Shown here one piece after another: positions 54,167-63,819 of a DNA stretch of 64,000 bases (the stretch's first letter is position 1; every line of letters begins with the position of its first letter). The translations under genes and the position numbers were made by a program. The stretch is from Calditrichia bacterium (GTDB taxonomy: Bacteria > Calditrichota > Calditrichia > RBG-13-44-9 > J075): positions 62,001 through 126,000 of the forward strand of contig JANQQU010000062.1 of assembly GCA_028284905.1 (NCBI GenBank). Reading direction: 5' to 3'. Below the pieces are notes generated by a model. It did no database searches, was not told the DNA's origin, and worked only from the letters and a program-made list of their open reading frames with translations.

Positions 54167-56191
54167 ATGAGAAGAAAGTTTACGACGCTTTTAATGTCAT
54201 TGTTGGCAGTGCTGGTTCTCATTTCCAGCAACGCGATGGCTCAGTATCCGGAAATAAGTATTTATGATTTACAGTATGTCGCAGATCCTGTCAGCGATGA
54301 TCTTTCGCCTTTCCTCAATGACACCGTATCGGTTACCGGTTTGGTAATGAATGGACCGCGGGACCTCTGGATTGGTGCTCGCTGGGCATTATACATTGTG
54401 GATCCGGACAGCTTCCCGAATCCCTGGAGTGGCTTTTTTGTGTTGCAAAATGACACTTTTGCAGTGAACACAAATTTTGGTTTTATCGAGCCGGGTATGG
54501 TCGTAAAATTTACCGGAACAGTAAGTGAGTTCGGCAATTTTAGCCAGGTGGGGCAGTTGACTGACCCATTGACCCCGGTTGAAATTTTATCCGTTGGCAA
54601 TCCCCTTCCGGATCCATTGGTGCTAACTGCCCAGGATCTTGATGGCCGTGCAAATGGCGAGCAGTGGGAAAGTATGTTCGTTAGAATTAATGGCGCTTCG
54701 ATTGTTAACAATAACATTGCCGGAAACTGGGCATCCTTTACAGACGCTTCTGGTAGCACAGGTTATCTGGCTGAATATTTTAACTGGTGGCGCGATCGTC
54801 TGCAGGCAGGCTCTATTTCCTGGCCGGTAAATGGCTCCGATCTTGATCTATGGGGCTTTGTCCGCGATGAGAGTGGTACTCCGGGACAAGTTTACTCCGT
54901 GAATCCTCGTGATGACATGGACCTGGATGTTGCCGACTGTATTCCTCCGACAATTTCCAGCACTCAACGTTTACCAGGCGTGCCGACATCGGCGGATGCT
55001 GTATCTGTTTCCGCGACAATCATAGACAACGCCAACACTATCTCTGCAGCAATTCTTCATTATAGCGTGGACGAAGGTCCGTTTATGCAATTGAACATGA
55101 CGACTTCCGACAGCGTTTATTCTGCATCGATTCCGGCTCAGGCTGACGGTGCCACGGTAAGATATTTTTACACCACAGAAAACAGTTGCGGTAGCAGTAG
55201 CGGCAGCCCTGGTGATACCACCCGCGCCAGTGGCCAGGTATTCCTCTACACCGTTCGTGATAATGGTCTCATTATTAGCGACATTCAGGACACTCGCGGA
55301 TATGCGGTTGATATTTCTCCATATGATAGTTATGTAGTTACCGTTCGTGGCGTCGTCATGACAGACTCTACTGACGAAATAGGCGATTACTGGATTCAGG
55401 ATGCCGCTGCACCTTGGTCCGGCATCTGGGTCAATGATGATACTTTTACGCATGTCAAAGGTGATGAGATTGAAGTCACCGGTACTGTAGATGAAGATTT
55501 TGGTGTTACCCGTATCGAAAGCGTCACCTCCAGTGTTGTAGTTAATGCTGGCGTGGGCGAATTTGCCCCGATAGATGTTACGACCGGCACTGTAACCACT
55601 GGCGGCGTGGGTGCAGAATCCTATGAAAGTGTACTGGTTCGCATTCCAAGTGCAGAAGTAACCGGTGAATTTCCCGATGGTTTTCCCGGATTTGGTGAGT
55701 TTGTCGTTAATGACGGCACTGGAGACCTTCGTCTTGACGATTTCTTTGATGCTTATCCGGGTCAGGGAGCAGATACAACATATGCTCTCGGAGAATTTTA
55801 TGACTTGACCGGCTTTGGATATTTTAGCTTTGGTAATTACAAAATAATCCCACGTGACACACTTGACGTGATTCCGGTTGATGTTAGCATTGATGAAGAT
55901 CTCGCTGTGCCGACCGAATTCGAGCTTGAGCAGAACTATCCGAATCCGTTCAACCCAAGCACCGACATTCGTTACAGCATTGCAAAGGCCGGTATCTACA
56001 GCCTGGAAATTTACAATGTTCTCGGTCAACGGATTGCCACGCTGGTGAGCAAGCAGCATGCTATTGGTACTCACCAGATCAACTGGGCTGGTTTCGACAG
56101 TAATGGTGCCCAGGTAGGCTCTGGCATTTATTTCTATCGTTTAAGCGGCGAAGGCGTTGCCCAAACCCGTAAAATGATTCTCCTGAAATAA
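54167..56191 (+). CDS. Secreted OB-fold-type protein with T9SS type-A sorting domain
   Basis: A 674-aa exported protein. Signal peptide to AMAQ (about residue 26). Two similar blocks (~30-250 and ~360-570) contain VSVTGLVMNGPRD and VTVRGVVMTDSTDEIGDYWIQDA, with FVLQNDT or WVNDDTF and V-K-F/I-T/E-G-T-V, an OB-fold pattern of nucleic-acid- or sugar-binding exported proteins (DUF5689/YhcR-like). A chitobiase-like Ig unit lies between (PPTISSTQRLPGVPTSADAV). The end, FELEQNYPNPFNPSTDI to QTRKMILLK, is the sorting domain. ATG 54167 has AAGGAG 5 nt upstream. The hairpin at 56209-56244 ends the unit. Confidence 0.83.
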   Translation: MRRKFTTLLMSLLAVLVLISSNAMAQYPEISIYDLQYVADPVSDDLSPFLNDTVSVTGLVMNGPRDLWIGARWALYIVDPDSFPNPWSGFFVLQNDTFAVNTNFGFIEPGMVVKFTGTVSEFGNFSQVGQLTDPLTPVEILSVGNPLPDPLVLTAQDLDGRANGEQWESMFVRINGASIVNNNIAGNWASFTDASGSTGYLAEYFNWWRDRLQAGSISWPVNGSDLDLWGFVRDESGTPGQVYSVNPRDDMDLDVADCIPPTISSTQRLPGVPTSADAVSVSATIIDNANTISAAILHYSVDEGPFMQLNMTTSDSVYSASIPAQADGATVRYFYTTENSCGSSSGSPGDTTRASGQVFLYTVRDNGLIISDIQDTRGYAVDISPYDSYVVTVRGVVMTDSTDEIGDYWIQDAAAPWSGIWVNDDTFTHVKGDEIEVTGTVDEDFGVTRIESVTSSVVVNAGVGEFAPIDVTTGTVTTGGVGAESYESVLVRIPSAEVTGEFPDGFPGFGEFVVNDGTGDLRLDDFFDAYPGQGADTTYALGEFYDLTGFGYFSFGNYKIIPRDTLDVIPVDVSIDEDLAVPTEFELEQNYPNPFNPSTDIRYSIAKAGIYSLEIYNVLGQRIATLVSKQHAIGTHQINWAGFDSNGAQVGSGIYFYRLSGEGVAQTRKMILLK

Positions 56192-56208
56192 TACGTTTTA
56201 AATCTTTC

Positions 56209-56244
56209 GTTGGGATAGTCTAAATTGACTATCCCAACTTTTTT
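56209..56244 (+). terminator. Rho-independent terminator
   Basis: Perfect 12-bp stem GTTGGGATAGTC / GACTATCCCAAC with a 6-nt loop and T6, 17 bp after the stop of the OB-fold protein gene. It separates that pair of genes from the lipoprotein/TonB/PorV unit. Confidence 0.93.
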
Positions 56245-56307
56245 CTGAAACAACGCTGGCCAGATTTTGGTGCAGCGAACATGATCTGACAATCAAAGCG
56301 GTTTTCG

Positions 56308-57714
56308 ATGAAAAAAACTTTACGATCATTTGCAATCATTGGCAGTGTGTTTATTATGACAATTCTCTTGTCGCAATGTGATGAGAAATTAACCGGCACG
56401 CTCAACCAAAACATTCCACCGGAAACATCTGTTTTTCTGCAAAGCAGTGATACGCTGAATCCGACCCAAAGTGTACAAACCATTTTTTGGGATGGCACAG
56501 ACCCGGATGGCTTTGTTACCGGATTCTGGTATACATTTGCCGTCAATCCCACGGAAGCCGATTGGGTCTGGACAACCGAACGTAATGGCGTTTTTCCACT
56601 GGTACTGAATGGTGTTGATACGGTTTATCAATTTACTGTGAAAGCAGTAGATAATATGGAAGCGGAGGATCCAACACCGGCCTCTCAACTCTTTCCGATT
56701 GTTAACAGCTTGCCGACGATCAGCTGGACCACCGGTAGTACCATCCCGGATTCTATCTTTACCGTTGCCAGTTTTTCCTGGAGCGCGGATGATCCGGACG
56801 GGGTAGAAACAATCGCAAATTTTGAGTATGCCATTGATGACACCAGCAATTGGGTGTTGATTGATGGGGATAAGCGCTCGCTAACTTTATTGGAAACAGA
56901 TGGCATCACCGCTGGTGATCATGCGTTCTTTATCCGCGCAGTCGACATTGCCGGTGCGAGAAGCGAGACAATCCGGATGCCGGAAAACCCCAACAATTTT
57001 TTCAACGTACAGGTGCCAGCCGGCCGCTACCTGCTGATTGATGATTACAATGTAGAAAGTAGCGCATCAGGCTTTCCCGATGCCTATTACCGGGCATTGA
57101 TGGATAGTTTGCTGGGCGCAAATGGTGAAGCATATTCTTACTGGAACATCGAAGAACAATTTCCCGCATCTCTGGTACAATTTACCGAATCCTTAAAATT
57201 ATTCGAACGCGTGGTTTGGTATACGGACCTGGTTAGCGGTGTCGATCCCCGATTTATCGCCGCCCAAATAGCCATTCCGGAATTTCGCGGACAAGGCGGG
57301 AAAATCATCTACACCGTTCAGTTCAACACCGGCTTTAGTGACCAGGGAAACCCCTTGGCGTTTTCACCGATCGATTCACTCGGGGAAAGGTTTAATGTTG
57401 TCCCCAATGGCAGTGTATATTATCCCGATCCTGATTTTCAGAATGTCTTTCCCGGATTGGTGCTGCCGGAACTGTCGGTCTCCAGTTTTATTGTTGGCCT
57501 AATCGGGCTGGTGCCGAAAGCCAATTCTGTACCGATGTATCGGTATGATGTCAGTAATACGACCGACGATCCACAGTTTATCGTTGTTGGTAGAAACGAC
57601 AATACCAATGAATATGATTTTGTTTTTTCTGGCACCCCAATGCATTTTCTACGGGGGAACAACAATCTGAACGAGGTATTTGAGACGATTCTCGTCGATA
57701 TTTTTGGCCTGTGA
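56308..57714 (+). CDS. Lipoprotein with fibronectin-like domains
   Basis: A 468-aa lipoprotein; the signal ends in the lipobox LLSQC (Cys24). Two fibronectin-III-like units are visible, QTIFWDGTDPDGFVTGFWY and FSWSADDPDGVETIANFEYA, which share the W-x-G/A-x-D-P-D-G pattern. The C-terminal half (YLLIDDYNVESSASGFPDAY ... VVWYTDLVSG) resembles an alpha/beta domain of unknown role found in FCB surface proteins. It opens the transcription unit that continues with a TonB receptor 40 bp later, so it may help in substrate capture at the surface (inference). Confidence 0.75.
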   Translation: MKKTLRSFAIIGSVFIMTILLSQCDEKLTGTLNQNIPPETSVFLQSSDTLNPTQSVQTIFWDGTDPDGFVTGFWYTFAVNPTEADWVWTTERNGVFPLVLNGVDTVYQFTVKAVDNMEAEDPTPASQLFPIVNSLPTISWTTGSTIPDSIFTVASFSWSADDPDGVETIANFEYAIDDTSNWVLIDGDKRSLTLLETDGITAGDHAFFIRAVDIAGARSETIRMPENPNNFFNVQVPAGRYLLIDDYNVESSASGFPDAYYRALMDSLLGANGEAYSYWNIEEQFPASLVQFTESLKLFERVVWYTDLVSGVDPRFIAAQIAIPEFRGQGGKIIYTVQFNTGFSDQGNPLAFSPIDSLGERFNVVPNGSVYYPDPDFQNVFPGLVLPELSVSSFIVGLIGLVPKANSVPMYRYDVSNTTDDPQFIVVGRNDNTNEYDFVFSGTPMHFLRGNNNLNEVFETILVDIFGL

Positions 57715-57754
57715 TAGCCATTCAAGTTTAATTAACCGGTTTTAAGGTATAATT

Positions 57755-60586
57755 ATGAAATATATTAATACCCTGTTAGTTTCCATGCTTCTCCTCTCCG
57801 GCGTCGTTTTCTCGCAGGATAGCGGTACAATTCGGGGAATTGTAAAGGACAAAGCAAACGGTGATGTTCTTATCGGTGTAAATGTTAGCGTCAAAGGTAC
57901 TTATTTGGGGGGATCTACAGACGTTGACGGCGTTTTTCTCATTACCGATGTCAAGCCCGGAGAGTATGCGCTGGAGCTGTCTTATATTGGCTACAAGGTT
58001 ATCCAGCAAACCGGTGTCCGGGTGACTGCCGGGGAAACTATAACACTCAATTTTGAGATGGTGGGAACTGCCCTCGCCCTGGGGCAGGAAGTTGAAGTCA
58101 TTGGGCGCAAACCCCTGTTGGACCTGGAAGAAACCAGCACAGTTCGTAACCTTACCAGCGATGACATCTCGAAAAGGATTGTAAACGACGCGATGGATTT
58201 GGTGACGCAGCAAGTCGGTGTTGTTGAGCAGGACAACGAAATCCATATTCGTGGCGGCCGCTCCTATGAATCCCAATATCTCCTCGATGGCATCTCTGTA
58301 CAGGATCCGCTTTCCGGTGCTGGATTCGGCTTGAACATTAGCGCGAATGCCATTGAAGAATTTGAAGTAATCACGGGTGGATTCAAGGCAGAGTTCGGGC
58401 AGGCGACTTCCGGTATCGTGCGTGTAAAGACGAAAACAGGCAACGATAAATACGAAGGATATATTTCCACCAAATCCGACCATTTTGGTGTTTTTCGCGA
58501 TGAAAACTTTAGTTTTAATTCCGATCAGTATGAAATGAATTTTAGCGGTCCGGAACCAATTACCAACTCGCTTTTTAAAGGCATTGGCCTGGATTTGCCG
58601 GGGAAGATATATTTTTTCGTCAATCTCTACAGTCATATTTCAGATGATTATACCGGAGCGACCTCACCGCAGTTGATCTCATCAATTTCACCACGTGTGA
58701 GTCTTTTTGGATCGAACCTGTTTAACGAAACATCTTTTGCCCCGCGGCAAAACAACAACTGGTCCGCTCTCGCCAAGCTAACCTGGAAGATGACCCCAAC
58801 AAACACGATTACCTATTCCTACAATCGTTCGTTATCAGTTAACCAAAACACCCAGTTGCTCCAGACCAACCTGGAATTTGTTGAACCGAATCCCGGATTT
58901 CCTTACGATTTTTCCCAAAACCTGGAGAACTTTAACACTTATACTCACAACAATGAACAGAATGCCCTTACCTGGCTAAAAACACTTAACAAAACGACCT
59001 TCTTTGAAATCACCCTCAGTCGCTTCTTTACACACCTGCGCAGCGATTGGGAAGGCCGCAACTGGAATGAATATTTGCCGCCGGTCGACGTCTCTCGCTT
59101 GCCGGTAGATTATTTCTTTCCGGATTCACAAACGGTGCGGGTGATTCCCGGAGATGGTTTTTACGATTATGGTAATGCGTTTATCTGGCATGATCACCAC
59201 GTTACCGCCTATACGGCGAAAGGGGACCTCACCACCCGTATTGGTGACATCCACACGGTAAAAGGCGGTGTACAAGCATCATTTAAGGAAATGCAGCTGA
59301 TCGATATTGCAGATCCCTGGATCGGTAATTTTGGATCCAGTCAGGATATTTATAAAGTGCATCCGGCTGATGGTGCGTTTTACTTACAGGACGACATCCG
59401 CTTCAACGGCTTTTTTGTGAATGCCGGTATGCGTCTGGACTGGTGGGCACCGGGTCAATTTGCGGATGCAGCAGTAGAGGACACCTCATCGATTTTAACC
59501 AGTGGTATGCGGCAAAATTATTATGACACCAGTTACGGCATTTTCGGTCGGAGGGTGAAGGCTCGCCTGATGCCGCGCCTCGGTGTTTCCTTTCCGATAT
59601 CAAACAATCAGATGCTTTATTTCAACTATGGACATTTTTCCAAGCTTCCCAAGCCGCAGTTTGTATATGCAAAGCTCTCTCCACAGAGTTCCAAATCTGC
59701 ATTTCAAAAATTTGGTAATCCCAGCCTCAATCCGGAAACCAGCGTTAAATATGAGCTGGGCGTCCGTCATAAGTTTACTGAGAATGACGTCGTAAGTGTC
59801 ACGGCTTTCTATAAGGACATTTTTGATTACGTGCAGACAATTACCATTCCGGATCTGCCACGTATTGGTCGTGGCGTTACCTATGCAAATCTCGATTATG
59901 CTCGTTCCCGTGGGGTAGAAATGGAATACAAAACCCGTATTGGCCGCTATCTGTTCGGTAATGTTTCCGGTAGTTGGTCTATTACCACTACAAAATCTTC
60001 CAGCTCGGATATCGCTTTTCTCGTTGAGGATCGCCAGTTAGAAGAGCCGCCAATCAAGGAAGTGTGGGCCCGCTGGGATCGTCCCTGGCAAGTATCGGCA
60101 AACCTCGCACTGCGGATTCCGCGCGGGGACAATCCAAATCTCTTTGGCTTAAAATTGTTTAGCGACTGGAATCTGAACCTGCGCTTTTTTGCTCAGGCCG
60201 GCAAACGCTATACTCCCCAGGAAGTCTTTGGCTTTGATCCTGATGGCAGACCGTTGTATGGAAATGTTCAGGACCAGGCTGATGAATTCAGTGAAGTTGC
60301 AAGCAGCTGGCGCTGGGTAGACTTAAACTTTACCAAGAATATCAACCTTTTTAACATGAAGTATGGCTTATATCTGGAGATCAAGAATCTCTTCAGTCAT
60401 GAAAATTCTCAAATTATTAATCCGGTTACCGGCACTGCCTACGAGTTTGGCGATGCGGTACCCAGTGGATGGAATGATCCGATTTTCCCGGATCGATTCT
60501 TCCCGATTTCTTCACCATTTCCGTTGAATCCTGCCCGTTATCGCGCTCCGCGTAATATTCGTTTCGGGCTCTCGGTTGAATTTTAA
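57755..60586 (+). CDS. TonB-dependent receptor with carboxypeptidase-regulatory-like domain
   Basis: A 943-aa outer-membrane protein. Signal peptide MKYINTLLVSMLLLSGVVFS. The N-terminal beta domain reads GIVKDKANGDVLIGVNVSVK; the plug contains IHIRGGRSYESQYLLDGISV and IEEFEVITGGFKAEFGQATS; the remainder alternates long strands up to RAPRNIRFGLSVEF. The plug form (LDGI, GGF-x-A-E-FGQA) differs from the receptor at 13418 and is the OmpA-related/SusC-like type common in FCB bacteria. It is followed after 14 bp by a PorV-family gene and then a beta-propeller lipoprotein, so the three may form one surface complex. Substrate unknown. Confidence 0.92.
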   Translation: MKYINTLLVSMLLLSGVVFSQDSGTIRGIVKDKANGDVLIGVNVSVKGTYLGGSTDVDGVFLITDVKPGEYALELSYIGYKVIQQTGVRVTAGETITLNFEMVGTALALGQEVEVIGRKPLLDLEETSTVRNLTSDDISKRIVNDAMDLVTQQVGVVEQDNEIHIRGGRSYESQYLLDGISVQDPLSGAGFGLNISANAIEEFEVITGGFKAEFGQATSGIVRVKTKTGNDKYEGYISTKSDHFGVFRDENFSFNSDQYEMNFSGPEPITNSLFKGIGLDLPGKIYFFVNLYSHISDDYTGATSPQLISSISPRVSLFGSNLFNETSFAPRQNNNWSALAKLTWKMTPTNTITYSYNRSLSVNQNTQLLQTNLEFVEPNPGFPYDFSQNLENFNTYTHNNEQNALTWLKTLNKTTFFEITLSRFFTHLRSDWEGRNWNEYLPPVDVSRLPVDYFFPDSQTVRVIPGDGFYDYGNAFIWHDHHVTAYTAKGDLTTRIGDIHTVKGGVQASFKEMQLIDIADPWIGNFGSSQDIYKVHPADGAFYLQDDIRFNGFFVNAGMRLDWWAPGQFADAAVEDTSSILTSGMRQNYYDTSYGIFGRRVKARLMPRLGVSFPISNNQMLYFNYGHFSKLPKPQFVYAKLSPQSSKSAFQKFGNPSLNPETSVKYELGVRHKFTENDVVSVTAFYKDIFDYVQTITIPDLPRIGRGVTYANLDYARSRGVEMEYKTRIGRYLFGNVSGSWSITTTKSSSSDIAFLVEDRQLEEPPIKEVWARWDRPWQVSANLALRIPRGDNPNLFGLKLFSDWNLNLRFFAQAGKRYTPQEVFGFDPDGRPLYGNVQDQADEFSEVASSWRWVDLNFTKNINLFNMKYGLYLEIKNLFSHENSQIINPVTGTAYEFGDAVPSGWNDPIFPDRFFPISSPFPLNPARYRAPRNIRFGLSVEF

Positions 60587-60600
60587 GATAAGGTTCTGAA

Positions 60601-61590
60601 ATGAGAAATAAGCTATCAATCGCTTTTATATTACTGCTGATGTCCCATTTCGCCTATGGGCAATTGTTCCCGGATTTGGGTGGTCAGCGGGTTGGCACAT
60701 CTGCCGCACAGTTTTTGAAAATTGGAATGGGCGCTCGTGGCATCGGCATGGGAGAGTCCTTCATTGCTGTGGTAGATGATGCAGAGGCACTTTACTGGAA
60801 CCCGGCCGGATTGACCCAATTCGATCGCCCGGCAGTATTCTTTTCCCATAATGAATGGCTCATCGACACTGCCTTGGAATTCGCCGGCGCTGTATTTCAT
60901 TCCGGAGCGAACAGCTTCGGTGCTTCGATCACTTATCTGCATACTGAAGACATGGTGGAAACCACCGAGCTTCAGCCGTTTGGTACCGGACGTATGTTTG
61001 GCTTCAGCGATTTCCTTTTTGGCGTCAGTTATGCGCGTCAAATGACCAATCAATTCAGTTTTGGTATTACAACCAAGTTTATGCAGGAAACCCTGGCAGA
61101 AATAACTATGCGAACGGTTTTGTTTGATCTTGGCACATTCTATGACACCGGCTGGCAGTCTATTCGATTTGCTGTTGTTGTATCCAATTTTGGCCGGGAT
61201 ATGAAGCCATCCGGTAGCTTTAGTTATGAGGATTTTTCCAATGAATCGGTAACGGTTGATGAGTTTCAATCTTTTGCACCGCCGATCATGTTTCGCATTG
61301 GGGTGGCGGCAGAAGTTGTCGAGACGGAGAATCACGCGATTACATCTTCAGTGCAGCTGAATCATCCGAACGATAATGCCGAGAACGTCAACCTTGGTCT
61401 TGAATACCGCTGGCAGGATATGATTGCCTTCCGGGCAGGTTTCAAAACGGCACAGGTTGAAGAGAGTTATTCACTCGGGTTTGGGCTTAATGTGCCGATC
61501 ACTATGGCAGATTTTCGCCTGGATTATGCTTTTACCGACTTTGGCCGACTGGGCACCGTCAATCGCTTTGGAATCCAGTTGCAATTCTAA
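60601..61590 (+). CDS. PorV/PorQ-family outer-membrane protein
   Basis: A 329-aa beta-barrel protein. Signal peptide to AYGQ. The N-terminal block SAAQFLKIGMGARGIGMGES, then DDAEALYWNPAGLT, is the signature of the PorV/UPF0164 family; further strands follow to FGIQLQF. PorV is the shuttle protein of type IX secretion in Bacteroidota; in related phyla many paralogues occur next to TonB receptors, and their role is less clear. Here it lies 14 bp after a receptor and 31 bp before a lipoprotein. Its presence agrees with the T9SS cargo seen in the window. Confidence 0.88.
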   Translation: MRNKLSIAFILLLMSHFAYGQLFPDLGGQRVGTSAAQFLKIGMGARGIGMGESFIAVVDDAEALYWNPAGLTQFDRPAVFFSHNEWLIDTALEFAGAVFHSGANSFGASITYLHTEDMVETTELQPFGTGRMFGFSDFLFGVSYARQMTNQFSFGITTKFMQETLAEITMRTVLFDLGTFYDTGWQSIRFAVVVSNFGRDMKPSGSFSYEDFSNESVTVDEFQSFAPPIMFRIGVAAEVVETENHAITSSVQLNHPNDNAENVNLGLEYRWQDMIAFRAGFKTAQVEESYSLGFGLNVPITMADFRLDYAFTDFGRLGTVNRFGIQLQF

Positions 61591-61621
61591 ATAGACAATT
61601 TAACTGATTGTGGTAGGTTCA

Positions 61622-62758
61622 ATGAAATATTTGAAACAAACTTCTATTTTTTTCGCGATGCTGCTGATGATCATCATCTTACTGGCCAGTTGCAGTAATA
61701 ACAAGACACCTTTACCGGTCATTCCTTCTGCGGAGGAGCAATTCCCCAGCTTGGATGACGCGGAATATGTTTTGTATGTACAACCGCTGGATGCCAATCG
61801 CGGATACGACTTCAATCAACCCGCGGACATTTTTTATGGCGCAGACAATCTTATTTATGTTGCAGATACCGGCAACAATCGCATCGTCATGATGGACATC
61901 GGTGGGCAAATCCAGGGCATTTCCGGTTTTATCCCGCACCCTGAGGCGATTACCCAAAACGACAGTTTGCAGCTATTAATTGTCAACAAAACCAACGTTG
62001 TCTACAAAATCGATCTGTTTGCCCACAATCATCAAATCGACATTGCACCAATCGACACAGTCTTTGAGCAAGGCAGTGAGCCAAATCGGCAATTTACCGG
62101 TATTACAGTTTACAATCGCTTTGATTATTATGTCACCGTGGTCGATGTTGCGGATTCCAGCTCAAACTTTATAGAATTCAGTTTTATTTATGACTTCAAT
62201 GCGAACAACACCTTAAAAGGACCGCTGCCGCTGTTTGTTAATGGCACCGGGCTTTTTTCTGCCATCGTGCCGACCAGTATTGTTTCAATTCGGGAAAGAT
62301 GGCTGGATATTTCAGCATCTCAGGAAGTTTCTCCGGCATTTCTGTTCACACAAACCGGACGGACCAGCTTGCTTAACAATAGCTTTAAGGTGCAGACAAC
62401 AACGACACAAATCATTGAAGGGGACGAAGTGATCGTTCCGAACACTGCCTACATCAACACCGACATATATGATCCGGCGCTGTATGTGAATCCAGAGGAT
62501 TTGGCGCTGGATCGCAATGGATTTATTTTTGTCGTTGATGCCGGCGGCCCGAATTCCCCGCCTGCATTTTATCGCTTTTCTTCTACTTCCGGCAACATGC
62601 TACAGTCGTTTATCGGGGATGGCAGCAATGGTGACAATATCACCTTTAACAATCCGAAAGGGATTGCCGTTTTGCCTGCAACGGAAGACCAGGTTGTCTA
62701 CATCGCGGACACCGGCAATGATCGTATTGTCATCTTTTCATTATCGACGGAATTGTAA
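61622..62758 (+). CDS. NHL/beta-propeller repeat lipoprotein
   Basis: A 378-aa lipoprotein; the signal ends in LLASC (Cys25). NHL-type propeller repeats are visible: FNQPADIFYGADNLIYVADTGNNRIVMMD at the start and FNNPKGIAVLPATE followed by YIADTGNDRIVIFS at the end (given in parts), with VNPEDLALDRNGFIFVVDAG between; the centre is more divergent. NHL propellers bind proteins or peptides. I use ATG 61622; a GTG at 61610 adds four residues. It is the last gene of the surface unit and ends at the hairpin at 62797. Confidence 0.83.
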   Translation: MKYLKQTSIFFAMLLMIIILLASCSNNKTPLPVIPSAEEQFPSLDDAEYVLYVQPLDANRGYDFNQPADIFYGADNLIYVADTGNNRIVMMDIGGQIQGISGFIPHPEAITQNDSLQLLIVNKTNVVYKIDLFAHNHQIDIAPIDTVFEQGSEPNRQFTGITVYNRFDYYVTVVDVADSSSNFIEFSFIYDFNANNTLKGPLPLFVNGTGLFSAIVPTSIVSIRERWLDISASQEVSPAFLFTQTGRTSLLNNSFKVQTTTTQIIEGDEVIVPNTAYINTDIYDPALYVNPEDLALDRNGFIFVVDAGGPNSPPAFYRFSSTSGNMLQSFIGDGSNGDNITFNNPKGIAVLPATEDQVVYIADTGNDRIVIFSLSTEL

Positions 62759-62779
62759 ATCCACTTCTTCGGCAGGACA

Positions 62780-63787
62780 TTATTGCTTCAACATATAAAG
62801 CTCCCACAACTCGCGGGAGCTTTGTTTTAGCATCGGAGATATGGCCAACAGGCCGGTAAATCCCAGACTTTTCTCTAAATACTTCAATTCTTCAAATTTA
62901 TCTTCCAATTCATCATCAATCACTACAGGCAGTCCCGCCTGGCGGCAAAGCAGCAATCCTTTTGCCTGGCAGGAGAGTTCCAGGTTGATTCGGATTAAGC
63001 AAAGCATATCAGCCACTTTTTCTCCGGGGAAATGTGTTTTAAGCGAGAGCAGATACTCGCCCGCACGAGTGCCCTGGAATTGCCCGCTTTCAATTGAATC
63101 AATCATCTCAATATCCGTATCAAGGTTGATATTCATCCAATCCTGATAGTTCTTCTCGCTCTGATAGAAAACGATAGTAATCAAAAGCGGGAGGAGAATG
63201 CATTGCCCCAATGTCATCACTTCTGGTGAAAAAAGGAAATGATTAAAGAATGAGTGAATGACGATCGCAATGAATAATCCCGGGAGAAAAACCCAATATG
63301 CATTTTCGCCAAACCGGCCCAGCAGATTCATCGAAATGATTGCAAAGATGGCGATCGTTCCGCCATGCATCACAGCTGTTCCCAGACCGCGAATCAACCA
63401 GATTAAGAGGTTTGTCGTTTCCAGCGCCTGTAAATAGTAGATGTTCTCAACCAATGCAAACCCAGCACCAGCGGCAAACCCGTAGATGGCACCATCGATC
63501 ATAAAACCGACCTTGTTGCTGCGGATCAGGTAAATGACAAAGCCAGCCTTTAATGCTTCTTCGATTGCTGGTGCAAGGTATCGGGAGAAAAAATGACGAG
63601 AAAATTCAAACTCGGAGAAAAGCCAGGTGTTAATACCCAAAGCGGCGATCGCCACCGCACCACCGACGGCGATCGTCAACAACACGTTACGCAGCTTTAC
63701 CAACTTGAAACTGTCGAGCAAGATTAAACCGATCAGGAACAGAATTACCGGCAACAAGCTTAGCGCAAACTTCAGAATTTCGGTCAT
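62780..63787 (-). CDS. PrsW-family intramembrane metalloprotease
   Basis: A 335-aa membrane protein with about eight helices in its first ~230 residues. Family motifs are present: LAPAIEEALKAGFVIYLI (the EE pair), GAGFALVENIYYL, GTAVMHGGTIAIFAI, and VIHSFFNHFLF, which supply the Glu/His residues of this protease/CAAX-like superfamily. A cytosolic helical tail of ~110 residues follows the membrane part. PrsW cuts anti-sigma factors in Bacillus; here no anti-sigma gene is adjacent, so the target is unknown. The gene is complete: ATG 63787, TAA-type stop at 62780. Confidence 0.85.
   Translation of the reverse strand: MTEILKFALSLLPVILFLIGLILLDSFKLVKLRNVLLTIAVGGAVAIAALGINTWLFSEFEFSRHFFSRYLAPAIEEALKAGFVIYLIRSNKVGFMIDGAIYGFAAGAGFALVENIYYLQALETTNLLIWLIRGLGTAVMHGGTIAIFAIISMNLLGRFGENAYWVFLPGLFIAIVIHSFFNHFLFSPEVMTLGQCILLPLLITIVFYQSEKNYQDWMNINLDTDIEMIDSIESGQFQGTRAGEYLLSLKTHFPGEKVADMLCLIRINLELSCQAKGLLLCRQAGLPVVIDDELEDKFEELKYLEKSLGFTGLLAISPMLKQSSRELWELYMLKQ
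62797..62828 (+). terminator. Terminator of the surface operon, lying inside the prsW 3' end
   Basis: Stem AAAGCTCCC / GGGAGCTTT with a 9-nt loop, then TGTTTT. It starts 38 bp after the lipoprotein stop and lies within the last codons of the convergent PrsW gene, so one sequence codes and terminates. Confidence 0.75.
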
Positions 63788-63819
63788 GCTTTAAAATAAA
63801 CAACCTTTTAAGGATTTCC

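Noticed and set aside
54971-56074. 367-residue frame antisense to the T9SS cargo gene
   Set aside because: Composition is unusual for a protein, there is no RBS, and the opposite strand encodes clear OB-fold-like and sorting domains.
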